35,242 nucleotides of DNA from Deltaproteobacteria bacterium (GTDB taxonomy: Bacteria; Desulfobacterota; Desulfobulbia; Desulfobulbales; Desulfurivibrionaceae), in NCBI GenBank assembly GCA_021802775.1, contig JAJZRJ010000028.1:1-35242 (forward strand). Reading direction: 5' to 3'. The notes under the pieces were generated by a model, which saw only the letters and a list, made by a program, of their open reading frames with translations, searched no databases and was not told where the DNA came from. The position numbers and the translations under genes are program-made. How positions within the stretch are numbered: position 1 is the stretch's first letter; the number at the start of each line of letters is the position of its first letter. Positions 1-7,478 of this stretch are shown in pieces.

Positions 1-904
1 CGGGCAGGGTGCCGATCACCGCGTTGGGGCCGTCGATGATGAGGCGGCGGCAGGCGTCGCGCAGCCCGCGGAGGAAATCGCCCTGCGGGTGGTTGGCCAG
101 CTCCTCGTTCTTGAGCGGGGTGATCACGTGTTTGTAGGTCTCAAGCGGCAGTTTGAGCTGCTTGGTCACGTAGTGCAGAATATGGGCAAAGACCTCGGAG
201 TCGGACTGGTAGCCGATGTAGCCGGGGAAGCCGCGACCGGAGAGCCAGTCCTTGATCGGGATGAAGGCGGTGTTCTCGCCGTTGGTCATGGTGGCGATGC
301 CTTGGATGAAGAAGGGGTGGCAGGCGTAGAGGTTGATGCCGTAGTTGGTGTTCTGGCGGCCCTGGGCCATGCAGACTCGGGCTTTGATCCGGTCGGCATC
401 GAGCCCCAGTGCCTCGCCAACCCCGAGGGGCCAGCCCACTTCCTTGATCATGGCCACGTCGGGCCACAGGGAGAAGGCGGTGAGATCGTCGCCGTGGGCC
501 TCGCCGTCCTTGCGCAGGGCCAGCCGGGTGAGCATCAAATTCTGTTCGACCGCTTCGGCGCTCAGGGATTTCCACGCCGCCGGCATCTTGTAGACGCGGA
601 GGACGTACTTGAAGCGGTCCCTGGCTTCGACCATCTGCCGCTTTACCTCGAACTCATGGTCGTACTTGAGGGTGAAGCCGGCCTTGTCCATGAGATGGTC
701 AAGGCGGGCCAGCGCTGCTTCGCTGTGGGCGATGCCGGAGAGGATCGGGTCCTTGGCGTCGTATTTGTAGTCCGCGAACTGGAGGCCCCGCAGCAAAAGG
801 CCCAAGCCGCTGCCGTCGTACCCTTCCTGCATGGCCTCCATGGCCGTGAGCACCGTGAAGGGAGAGAATGGCTCACTTGCGGTTTTCAAAGCTAACCGGC
901 ACAT
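1..904 (-). CDS. Class II glutamine amidotransferase subunit/domain of archaeal-type glutamate synthase (partial, runs off left edge)
   Basis: An open frame of 301 codons runs leftward from an ATG at 902-904 to the window edge without a stop. The protein begins MCRLALKTASEPFSP, so Cys2 follows the initiator Met, as expected for an N-terminal nucleophile (Ntn) amidotransferase that releases ammonia from glutamine. Further visible segments include MQEGYDGSGLGLLLRG and GRQNTNYGINLYACHPFF, typical of the stand-alone amidotransferase part of archaeal-type glutamate synthase found in anaerobic bacteria and archaea. A Shine-Dalgarno AGGAG lies just upstream of the ATG. The synthase and Fe-S parts would be expected further left, outside the window. 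The family assignment rests on recalled sequence character; the exact subtype (GltB1 versus GlxB-like) is uncertain. Confidence 0.8.
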   Translation of the reverse strand, partial: MCRLALKTASEPFSPFTVLTAMEAMQEGYDGSGLGLLLRGLQFADYKYDAKDPILSGIAHSEAALARLDHLMDKAGFTLKYDHEFEVKRQMVEARDRFKYVLRVYKMPAAWKSLSAEAVEQNLMLTRLALRKDGEAHGDDLTAFSLWPDVAMIKEVGWPLGVGEALGLDADRIKARVCMAQGRQNTNYGINLYACHPFFIQGIATMTNGENTAFIPIKDWLSGRGFPGYIGYQSDSEVFAHILHYVTKQLKLPLETYKHVITPLKNEELANHPQGDFLRGLRDACRRLIIDGPNAVIGTLP

Positions 905-1338
905 GTGTTGCTCCTTCCTAGTAATGTATGTTGGCTTCGGAATATGTGCAGGGGACAGACAACGCGCTGGCCCGGCCAGGCCGGAACGGCGCGAGGTGTT
1001 TCGCTGTAACTTCCGGAGCGGTAAATCGTGTCGGAAAATCACCGGATTTCGTCGTGCCGGACGAAATCGGAGCTTCGCAAAATACACCTGCCCCTTGTTG
1101 CTGTCAAGGGGCAAACCGCCTGGCGCCGCGGACAAACGCCGAAAGCCGTTCCTTGCTGGATGAGGCCATGATTTGCCCTTGACAAAGGGGGGTAAACCGG
1201 GTAGTGGGAGAACTTTTCGGGTCGGCGCCCGACAAGGGCGTCGGCGAGAAGACGGTTTCGTTCAAGACCAGCGACGCTTGGAGCCTTTCGGATTCCGGAA
1301 TACCTGCCAGGTCAACCCGCACGCATGCAACATAATAT
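905..1338. other. 434-base gene-free region between divergent gltB-like gene and rnfC, with two strong hairpins
   Basis: No convincing coding frame is seen. It contains two perfect inverted repeats: GATTTCGTC/GACGAAATC (1045-1053 and 1060-1068, 6-base loop) and GCCCCTTG/CAAGGGGC (1090-1097 and 1105-1112, 7-base loop). A -35-like TTGACA lies at 1179-1184, but no good -10 follows at normal spacing. A weaker GC-rich inverted repeat lies near 1226-1243. Neither strong hairpin has a following T-run, so they look more like operators or mRNA leader structures than terminators. The region must hold the promoters of both flanking transcription units. Confidence 0.55.
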
Positions 1339-2658
1339 ATGGCACCTCTACTGACATTCCCCAAGGGTGGCGTCCACCCCCCTGAAGCCAAGGAGCTGAC
1401 CGCTGCTCTCGCCATCGAGACGATGCCGGTGCCGGACGAGGTGGAACTCATCCTCGGCCAGCATATCGGCGCCCCCTGCACCCCCACGGTGGCGGTGAAG
1501 GAAGAGGTGCGGGAAGGGCAGGTGATCGGCACGGTGACCAAAGGGCTCGGCGTGCCGCTGCACGCCCCGGTCTCCGGCACGGTGACCGCCATCGGCATGT
1601 CCGCCCACCCGCTGCGGGTAAGCGCCCCCTCCATCACCATCAGGACCAACCGCGAGGCCGCGCCGGTCCGGTACGCGGCCACCGACTGGCAGAAATTCTC
1701 CCGCGAGGAGCTGCTCAAGAAAGTGCAGGAGGCCGGGATCATCGGTATCGGCGGCGCCGGGTTCCCGTCCCACGTGAAGTTGAGTCCGCCGCCCAACAAC
1801 CCTGTCGATACCCTGATCTTAAACGGCGCCGAGTGCGAGCCCTACATCACCGCCGACCACCGGCAGATGCTGGAAAAAAGCGCCGAGATCGTCGAGGGCG
1901 CCAGAATCATCCTCAAGATCCTCGGCATCACGAGCTGCCACATCGGCATCGAGAACAACAAGCCGGATGCCATTGCCGCCATGAGCCAGGCCGCGGCCGC
2001 TGCTTCGACGCCTTCGGCGCGGATTGCCGTCCGCCCGCTCCGGGTGAAATACCCGCAGGGTTCGGAAAAGCAGCTGATCCAGTCGATCACCGGCCGCAAG
2101 GTGCCGGGCTTTGCCCTGCCTTCCGCGGTGGGGGTGGTGGTGCACAACGTCAGCACCGCCCGGGCGATCCGCGAGGCGGTGGTGCTCGGCAAGCCGCTCT
2201 ACGAGAAGGTGATGACCCTCTCCGGCAAGGGCATTGCCCGGCCGGCCAACCTGCTGGTCAAGGTCGGCACCCGGGTCAGCGACATCGTCGAGTACCTGGG
2301 CGGCGTTACCCCGCAGCTTGCCAAAATCGTCATGGGCGGGCCGATGATGGGCTTTGCCGTCTCCACCCTCGACATCCCGGTGACCAAGACCACCTCGTCG
2401 GTGCTCTTCCTGGCCGAGGACGAGATCGATGCCAGCCCGCACTCGCAGTGCATCCGTTGCGGCTGGTGCCTCGATGCCTGCCCCATGGGGTTGGAGCCCA
2501 AGGAGATTGCCATCCACGTCGAGGCGGGCCGGGCCGAAGAGACCGGCCGTTTCGGGGTGTTCGAATGCTTTGAATGCGGCTGCTGCGCCTTTGTCTGTCC
2601 GGCCAAGCGGCCGCTGGTCCAGTTCGTCCGGCTGGCCAAGATGAAGGCCAAGCGGTAA
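1339..2658 (+). CDS. rnfC: Rnf electron transport complex subunit RnfC
   Basis: RnfC is the peripheral subunit of the Rnf complex, which binds NADH and FMN and links NAD to ferredoxin through Fe-S clusters. The 439-residue protein starts with the family-typical FPKGGVHPPEAK, then a lipoyl-like APVSGTVTAIG segment. The glycine-rich GIIGIGGAGFPSHVKL is near residues 133-148, and NGAECEPYITADHRQML follows. Two ferredoxin-type [4Fe-4S] motifs close the protein: C371-x2-C374-x2-C377-x3-C381 and C410-x2-C413-x2-C416-x3-C420. An in-frame TAA two codons before ATG 1339 makes this the earliest possible ATG start, yet no clear Shine-Dalgarno precedes it. It is the first gene of rnfCDGEAB, the order known from Acetobacterium and clostridia. 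Confidence 0.95.
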   Translation: MAPLLTFPKGGVHPPEAKELTAALAIETMPVPDEVELILGQHIGAPCTPTVAVKEEVREGQVIGTVTKGLGVPLHAPVSGTVTAIGMSAHPLRVSAPSITIRTNREAAPVRYAATDWQKFSREELLKKVQEAGIIGIGGAGFPSHVKLSPPPNNPVDTLILNGAECEPYITADHRQMLEKSAEIVEGARIILKILGITSCHIGIENNKPDAIAAMSQAAAAASTPSARIAVRPLRVKYPQGSEKQLIQSITGRKVPGFALPSAVGVVVHNVSTARAIREAVVLGKPLYEKVMTLSGKGIARPANLLVKVGTRVSDIVEYLGGVTPQLAKIVMGGPMMGFAVSTLDIPVTKTTSSVLFLAEDEIDASPHSQCIRCGWCLDACPMGLEPKEIAIHVEAGRAEETGRFGVFECFECGCCAFVCPAKRPLVQFVRLAKMKAKR

Positions 2659-2665
2659 CCGATGT

Positions 2666-2807
2666 AACGCCAAGGCGCGGAGACGCAAGGTGTCGTGGTT
2701 GATTGAAAAGCTGTTCTTGACCGCAGCCGTCCCGGCCTCCATAACGCGCCGTGGGGTACGTAAGGGAAAACAGGAGTTCCAACTTTGCGTCTTGGCGCCT
2801 TGGCGTT
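2666..2807. repeat. Palindromic intergenic element between rnfC and rnfD
   Basis: Two 25-base arms (2666-2690 and 2783-2807) are reverse complements with only three mismatches. Each reads as phased short subrepeats of the type CGCCAAGGCGC and AGACGCAA. The ~92-base interior shows no coding frame. It lies just after the rnfC stop and before the rnfD ribosome-binding site, so it would be transcribed inside the operon. Similar long-arm palindromes occur at 6447-6528 and 9226-9330. The form suggests a MITE-like or REP-like element; no transposase is present. Confidence 0.7.
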
Positions 2808-2843
2808 GAGTCGTAAAGGGGTATCAGTATAAGGAGAATCGCC

Positions 2844-3896
2844 ATCAAACCGCCAGAGTCAGAAACCAAGACCAGCGCCCCGCGCGGCCTATGGAAGGTC
2901 TCGGTGTCGCCGCACGTGCGGAGCAGCGAGTCGGTACCAAAAATCATGTGGACCGTGGTGGCCTGCCTGGTGCCATCGCTTCTTTTTTCGGTCTTCCTCT
3001 TCGGCCTCCGCACCCTGATCATCACCGCGGTCAGCGTGGCAAGTTGCATGGCGGTGGAGGCTCTCACCCAGAAGGCATTGGGCCGCAAGGTGACGGTCAG
3101 CGACGGCAGTGCCGCGGTCACCGGCATGCTGCTCGCCTTTGTCATTCCGCCCGGCGTCCACTACCTGCTGCCGGTGCTCGGCGCGGTGATGGCCATCTAC
3201 ATCGGCAAGCACCTGCTGGGCGGCATCGGCTACAATATCTTCAACCCGGCGTTGCTGGCCCGCGCCTTTCTGGTCGCCACCTTCCCGGTGGCCATGACCT
3301 CGGCCTGGCTGCCGCCGCTCGATCATCTGGCGATCTTCTCCTACCTCGGCACCACGGTGGACGCGGTCTCCACCGCCACCCCGCTGGCGGTGCTGAAGAA
3401 TCAGGGCATGGCCGCCTTTACCGAGCAGTTCGGGGCGCTATCCAACGTCTATACCAATTTCTTCCTCGGCTGGCGGCCGGGCTCCATCGGCGAGACCTCG
3501 GGCCTCCTGATTGTGCTGGGCGGTCTCTATCTGCTCTACCGCGGCTACATCACCTGGCATATCCCGGTTTCGGTGCTGGGCTCCATCGCGCTGCTGACCT
3601 GGCTTTTCGGCGGTGAAGGGCTCTTCCACGGTGATCCGCTGCTGGCCGTGCTCTCCGGCGGTGCCTTGCTGGGCGCCTTCTTCATGGCCAACGACTATGT
3701 CACCTGCCCGACCAACCGGACCTCGCAGCTCATCTACGGTTGCGGCATCGGCGCGCTCACCGTGCTGATCCGGCTCAAGGGCGGTTATCCCGAGGGCATC
3801 TGCTACGCCATCCTGCTGATGAACCCGGTGAGTCCGGTGCTCGACAACTGGTTCAAGCCGGTGCGTTTTGCCCCGCCGCAAGGGGGTGCGCAATGA
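2844..3896 (+). CDS. rnfD: Rnf electron transport complex subunit RnfD
   Basis: RnfD is a polytopic inner-membrane subunit with covalently bound FMN. Many hydrophobic helices are visible. The FMN-attachment motif STATPLA (Thr about residue 179 counted from 2844) lies in a segment matching the family's flavinylation site. The frame has no ATG or TTG start near its beginning. A GTG at 2904 would cut off the conserved WKVSVSPHV start. An ATC at 2844 has an ideal AAGGAG seven bases upstream (2831-2836) and gives an N-terminus of about 20 extra residues, so I place the start there. If only ATG/GTG/TTG are allowed, the CDS is 2904-3896. Its stop overlaps the rnfG start (ATGA). Confidence 0.9.
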   Translation: MKPPESETKTSAPRGLWKVSVSPHVRSSESVPKIMWTVVACLVPSLLFSVFLFGLRTLIITAVSVASCMAVEALTQKALGRKVTVSDGSAAVTGMLLAFVIPPGVHYLLPVLGAVMAIYIGKHLLGGIGYNIFNPALLARAFLVATFPVAMTSAWLPPLDHLAIFSYLGTTVDAVSTATPLAVLKNQGMAAFTEQFGALSNVYTNFFLGWRPGSIGETSGLLIVLGGLYLLYRGYITWHIPVSVLGSIALLTWLFGGEGLFHGDPLLAVLSGGALLGAFFMANDYVTCPTNRTSQLIYGCGIGALTVLIRLKGGYPEGICYAILLMNPVSPVLDNWFKPVRFAPPQGGAQ

Positions 3897-4804
3897 AAGA
3901 CATCGCCACCATTATCTTCCGGCTCACCATCTCCTGCCTGCTGGCCGGGCTGGTGATGGGCACCGCCTTTGTTCTCACCAACAAGGCCAAGCTCCACAAC
4001 GCCGAAGAGCGCGAACACAAGGTGATGCTGGGATTGCTCGGCTATTCCGCAACCAAACCGGCGCCGGAGTTCCTGGTGCTCCATCCGGTCCACCGCTACA
4101 TCGTCACCAGTGGCGAGACTTCTGCCATCGGCTATCTGGTGCCGGTGAAGGGCGCGAACGAGGCGGAATATGCCTTTGTCGAGATCGGGCTTGACGGTGC
4201 TTTCCAGGGGCAGCAGCCCGTGAAATTGGCTGCCGAACAGGCCGGTGAGGCAGGCCCCCGCGACGCGGCCATCGCCGCGGCCTTGGGCACCGGCAAGGCA
4301 CTGCGCTATGCCGACCAGACCATCGTCGTCACCGAAAACGGCAAGCGCCGCGCCTATCTCCTGCCCGGCGAGTTCCCCGGCTTCAAGACCTTCATCGGGG
4401 TGATCCTCGCCCTTGATCCCGCCTTCACCGTGCTGGGGCTCGAGATCATGGAGCACGAGGAGGATCCGGGCCTGGGCGGCGAGATCGTCCAGGGCTATTT
4501 CAAGAACCAGTTTCAGGGCAAGACCTTCGCGGCGCTGAAGAAACTCGGGGTGGTCAAGACCCCGCTGCCCGAGGAATACCGCCGGGTGCTGGAGCCGGGC
4601 AAGAACGGCGAGGCGATCAGCCCGGAGGAGATCGCGAAAATCCAGGCCCAGTACCAGGATAAGGACATCTACGCGCTGACCGGCGCCACCATCTCGAGCC
4701 GGTCGGTGACCAACGGCGTCAAGGCTATTGCCAACAAGTTCGCCTATCGCCTGGCGATCCTTGACCGGGTGCTGGCGGAACAGCACATCGCCGTGCCGTT
4801 CTGA
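3893..4804 (+). CDS. rnfG: Rnf electron transport complex subunit RnfG
   Basis: RnfG is a membrane-anchored, periplasm-facing flavoprotein that carries FMN covalently on threonine. The 303-residue protein has one N-terminal transmembrane segment (about residues 7-29), then an FMN-binding domain with GFKTFIGVILALDP, MEHEEDPGLGGEI and the attachment motif L-T-G-A-T-I-S-S. The modified residue would be Thr266. The ATG overlaps the rnfD stop, which indicates translational coupling. The ApbE enzyme encoded downstream is the expected flavin transferase for this Thr. Insertions make it longer than E. coli RnfG (about 206 residues). Confidence 0.94.
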   Translation: MKDIATIIFRLTISCLLAGLVMGTAFVLTNKAKLHNAEEREHKVMLGLLGYSATKPAPEFLVLHPVHRYIVTSGETSAIGYLVPVKGANEAEYAFVEIGLDGAFQGQQPVKLAAEQAGEAGPRDAAIAAALGTGKALRYADQTIVVTENGKRRAYLLPGEFPGFKTFIGVILALDPAFTVLGLEIMEHEEDPGLGGEIVQGYFKNQFQGKTFAALKKLGVVKTPLPEEYRRVLEPGKNGEAISPEEIAKIQAQYQDKDIYALTGATISSRSVTNGVKAIANKFAYRLAILDRVLAEQHIAVPF

Positions 4805-4845
4805 GCGGAAAGACGCGCAAGGCCTATCATCCGCGGAGGAGTAAC

Positions 4846-5460
4846 GTGGCAACCGATAAAACCAACCTGCAGCTCGTCACCAACGGCATCCTGAACGAGA
4901 ACCCCATCTTCCGGCTGGTGCTCTCCATGTGCCCGGCGGTGGGTATCAGCACCACGGTGATGAACGGCTTCATGCTCGGCATCGCCGTGCTCTTTGTCCA
5001 GGTCTTTTCGAGCTGCACCATCGCCATTTTCAAGGACAAGATCCACCCGCGCATCCGCATCCCCACCTACACGTTGACCATCGCCACCTGGGTGACGGTC
5101 ATCGACATGGTGCTCGCCGCCTACCTGCCCGAGGCCTACGCCAAGATGGGGATCTTCATCAAGCTCATCGTCGCCTTTGCCATCATCACCATGCGGCTGG
5201 AGATGTTCGCCGGCAAGGAGAGCGTCACCGCCTCCTTCTGGGACGGCATCGGCATGGGCCTGGGTTTCATGTTCGGCATGATGGCCCTGGGGTTCGTCCG
5301 CGAGCTGCTGGGGCTGGGCACGGTGCTTGGCTACGACGTGCTCGGCTTCAAGCCGCTGCTTTTCTTCATCCTGCCCTTTGCCGGTTTCTTCTGCGTGGGG
5401 CTGATGATGGGCTTTTTCAATTACATCGAGGCGCGCTACCGGCGCGCGAAGCGGGCGTAA
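4846..5460 (+). CDS. rnfE: Rnf electron transport complex subunit RnfE
   Basis: RnfE is a six-helix membrane protein that pairs with RnfA around an intramembrane [2Fe-2S] cluster. The 204-residue protein starts at GTG 4846, with GGAGG six bases upstream. Recognisable segments are NGILNENPIFRLVLSMCP, IHPRIRIPTYTLTIAT, DGIGMGLGFMFGMMALG and VRELLGLG. Cys29 (SMCPAVG) is the first conserved cluster ligand. The second, normally in a T/V-N-C-I motif, is absent: the aligned segment reads IVAFAIITMR, with Ala112 at the cysteine position. It sits between rnfG and rnfA with a two-base gap to rnfA. Confidence 0.93.
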   Translation: MATDKTNLQLVTNGILNENPIFRLVLSMCPAVGISTTVMNGFMLGIAVLFVQVFSSCTIAIFKDKIHPRIRIPTYTLTIATWVTVIDMVLAAYLPEAYAKMGIFIKLIVAFAIITMRLEMFAGKESVTASFWDGIGMGLGFMFGMMALGFVRELLGLGTVLGYDVLGFKPLLFFILPFAGFFCVGLMMGFFNYIEARYRRAKRA

Positions 5461-5462
5461 CC

Positions 5463-6401
5463 ATGAAGACCATTCTCATGACCCGGCGCGTTCTTCTTGC
5501 TGCCATGCTCTGCCTGCTGGTGCCGGCCCTGGCCTGGGCCGGGAATCTCATCAGCGGCCAGCGCTTTGGGGCGGACAACGAGATTGTCGTGACCTTCTCC
5601 GAGCCGCTGGCCCCGGCCGTGGCCGGTGAGGCGGCCAACTACAGCGTGCACGAGGAGGCGGACCCGGATATCCGGCTGGCGGTCGCCGAGGTCGCCCTTT
5701 CCGAGGACGGCCGCACCGCGACCCTGAAATTCGCCGAGCCGCTCAATACCGTCAAGACCCACGTGGTCTCCATGGCCGGCGCCGGGGCGGCGGAGACCTT
5801 CCGGGTATCGAAATCCTACCTCGGTTATCTGCTCGGCATCCTGGTCAGCGCGCTGCTCATCAACAACTTCGTCTTCACCAAGTATCTCGGCCTCTGCGTC
5901 TTCTTCGGCACCTCGAAGCGCAAGGACACCGCCAAGGGCATGGGCATCACCTTCACCATCGTCATGGTGGCGAGCGCCATCATGAGCTGGTTTTTCTACC
6001 AGTTCATCCTGAAGCCCTTTGACCTCAACTTCCTGCAGATCGTCATCTTCATCGGTCTGGTGTCGCTCACGGTCCAGGCGGTGGATACCGTGCTGCGCAA
6101 GGTCAACCCGGCGCTCTTCAACGCCTTCGGCGTCTACCTGGTGCTGGTCATCGCCAACTGCGTCATCCTGGCGGTGCCGCTTATCCTGGCGGACAACGAG
6201 TACAACTTTTTCGAGACCGTCATGCTGGCGCTCGGCGCGGGCGGTGGTTTCATGCTGGCCCTTTACTTGATGAGTTCGGTGCGGGAGCGCATGGAGCTGG
6301 CCAATGTGCCGCGTGCCTTCAAGGGGGTACCCATCGCCTTCATCGTGGCCGGGCAGTTTGCCCTGGCCTTTTTGGGTTTTTCGGGGCTGAATATTTTCTA
6401 A
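5463..6401 (+). CDS. rnfA: RnfA with N-terminal signal peptide and Ig-like domain
   Basis: The C-terminal ~195 residues are a standard RnfA: LINNFVFTKYLGLC, FFGTSKRKDTAKGMGITF, VIANCVILAVPLI and a final FLGFSGLNIF. Cys145 and Cys233 are the two conserved [2Fe-2S] ligands. RnfA is normally about 190-195 residues; this one has 312. The extra N-terminus has a signal peptide (MTRRVLLAAMLCLLVPALAWA, cleavage expected near residue 26). A ~90-residue beta-rich segment follows, with EIVVTFSEPL, GRTATLKFAEPL and HVVSMAG strands, resembling SbsA/Big_5 Ig-like domains. The ATG at 5463 lies two bases after the rnfE stop. An exported domain fits the N-terminus-outside topology expected for RnfA. Confidence 0.93.
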   Translation: MKTILMTRRVLLAAMLCLLVPALAWAGNLISGQRFGADNEIVVTFSEPLAPAVAGEAANYSVHEEADPDIRLAVAEVALSEDGRTATLKFAEPLNTVKTHVVSMAGAGAAETFRVSKSYLGYLLGILVSALLINNFVFTKYLGLCVFFGTSKRKDTAKGMGITFTIVMVASAIMSWFFYQFILKPFDLNFLQIVIFIGLVSLTVQAVDTVLRKVNPALFNAFGVYLVLVIANCVILAVPLILADNEYNFFETVMLALGAGGGFMLALYLMSSVRERMELANVPRAFKGVPIAFIVAGQFALAFLGFSGLNIF

Positions 6402-6446
6402 GTGCCGCGCCGGAACGGTTTAACGGTTGCGTAGCGGGTGGTGGAT

Positions 6447-6528
6447 GAAAAAAGTAAAAGGGCAAAAGGCAAAAAGAACGGTACCGCTCTTTCTGATTTT
6501 TGACTTTTGACTTGTACCTTTTGCCTTC
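6447..6528. repeat. A/T-rich palindromic element between rnfA and rnfB
   Basis: Centred on the perfect palindrome CGGTACCG (6479-6486), the left side carries repeated GGCAAAA-type units. The right side carries the complementary units TTTTTGAC, TTTTGAC and TTTTGCC. The arms are imperfect but clearly complementary over about 35-40 bases. The element fills most of the 156-base gap between rnfA and rnfB and could fold into a long hairpin in the operon mRNA. Confidence 0.6.
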
Positions 6529-6557
6529 CGGCATAAGCCGGGTGTAGGGGAATATTT

Positions 6558-7430
6558 ATGGATCCACAATTGGTGAAACTGGCCCTGGGCGGCATTGCCC
6601 TGCTCGTCTGCATCGGGCTTTTCTTCGGCATCGGGCTGGCGCTGGCCGCCCATAAGTTCGCGGTCGAGGCCAACCCGAAGATCGAGGCGGTACTCCATGT
6701 GCTGGCCGGCGCCCAGTGCGGCGGCTGCGGCTATCCGGGCTGCGAGGGCTACGCCATCGCGGTGGTCAACGACCCGGACGTGCCGCCCAATCTCTGCTTT
6801 CCGGGCAAGGAGACGGTGGCCGCCAAGGTGGCGGAGATCACCGGCAAGAAGATGGCAGCCATGGAGGACATGCTCGCCGTGGTCCGCTGTTCGCGGGTCG
6901 AGGGGCGGGTGAGCCACAAGCACGAGTACATCGGCTTTGCCTCCTGCACCGCGGCCAATCTCGGTTTCGGCGGGCCGTCGGCCTGCCAGTATGCCTGCAT
7001 CGGTCTGGGCGAATGCGCCGCGGTCTGCCCCTTCGACGCCATCACCATGAAGGAGGGTTTCCCGGTCATCGACCCGGACAGGTGCGTGAGCTGCGGCACC
7101 TGCGTCAAGACCTGCCCGAAGAAGGTCATCGAGCTGATGAGCTTGAAGGCCCGGGTGCACGTGCCGTGCAGTTCGAAAGACTTGGGCAGGAAGGTGCGCG
7201 AGGTCTGCGAGGTGGGCTGCATCTCCTGCCAGATGTGCGTGAAGAAGTGCCCGGCCGAGGCGATCAGCTACACCGACGGCCTGATTAAAATCGATCATCC
7301 GAAGTGCATCGCCTATGGCCCCAACTGCGATGAGGTCTGCGTGGAGAAGTGCCCGCGCAAGATCATGCGGCGCTATGAGGGCCGTCAGGCCATTGCCCGC
7401 CACGATGCGGGCCTCAAGCTGGCCTCGTAG
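6558..7430 (+). CDS. rnfB: Rnf electron transport complex subunit RnfB (multi-cluster ferredoxin-like)
   Basis: RnfB takes electrons from ferredoxin and carries several Fe-S clusters. The 290-residue protein has an N-terminal transmembrane helix (about residues 6-30) and the Fes-domain motif CGGCGYPGCEGYA. Two ferredoxin motifs follow (CIGLGECAAVCPFDAI and CVSCGTCVKTCPKKVI), then further C-terminal cysteine clusters (CEVGCISCQMCVKKCP and CDEVCVEKCP). It is about 100 residues longer than E. coli RnfB and resembles the cluster-rich RnfB of anaerobes. No strong Shine-Dalgarno is visible before ATG 6558 (GGGGAAT is the best candidate). It is the last rnf gene in the series. Confidence 0.95.
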   Translation: MDPQLVKLALGGIALLVCIGLFFGIGLALAAHKFAVEANPKIEAVLHVLAGAQCGGCGYPGCEGYAIAVVNDPDVPPNLCFPGKETVAAKVAEITGKKMAAMEDMLAVVRCSRVEGRVSHKHEYIGFASCTAANLGFGGPSACQYACIGLGECAAVCPFDAITMKEGFPVIDPDRCVSCGTCVKTCPKKVIELMSLKARVHVPCSSKDLGRKVREVCEVGCISCQMCVKKCPAEAISYTDGLIKIDHPKCIAYGPNCDEVCVEKCPRKIMRRYEGRQAIARHDAGLKLAS

Positions 7431-7478
7431 GCCAGGCAACGAGTAACGAGCGAGAACCCACAGGGAAAGGATAGAACA

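Noticed and set aside
89..895. Plus-strand open frame of 268 codons at the left edge
   Set aside because: Antisense of the amidotransferase gene; the minus strand has the MC nucleophile start, family motifs and a ribosome-binding site.
1179..1207. Promoter with TTGACA at 1179 before rnfC
   Set aside because: No acceptable -10 at 16-18 bases (TAGTGG is the best), so not listed as a promoter.
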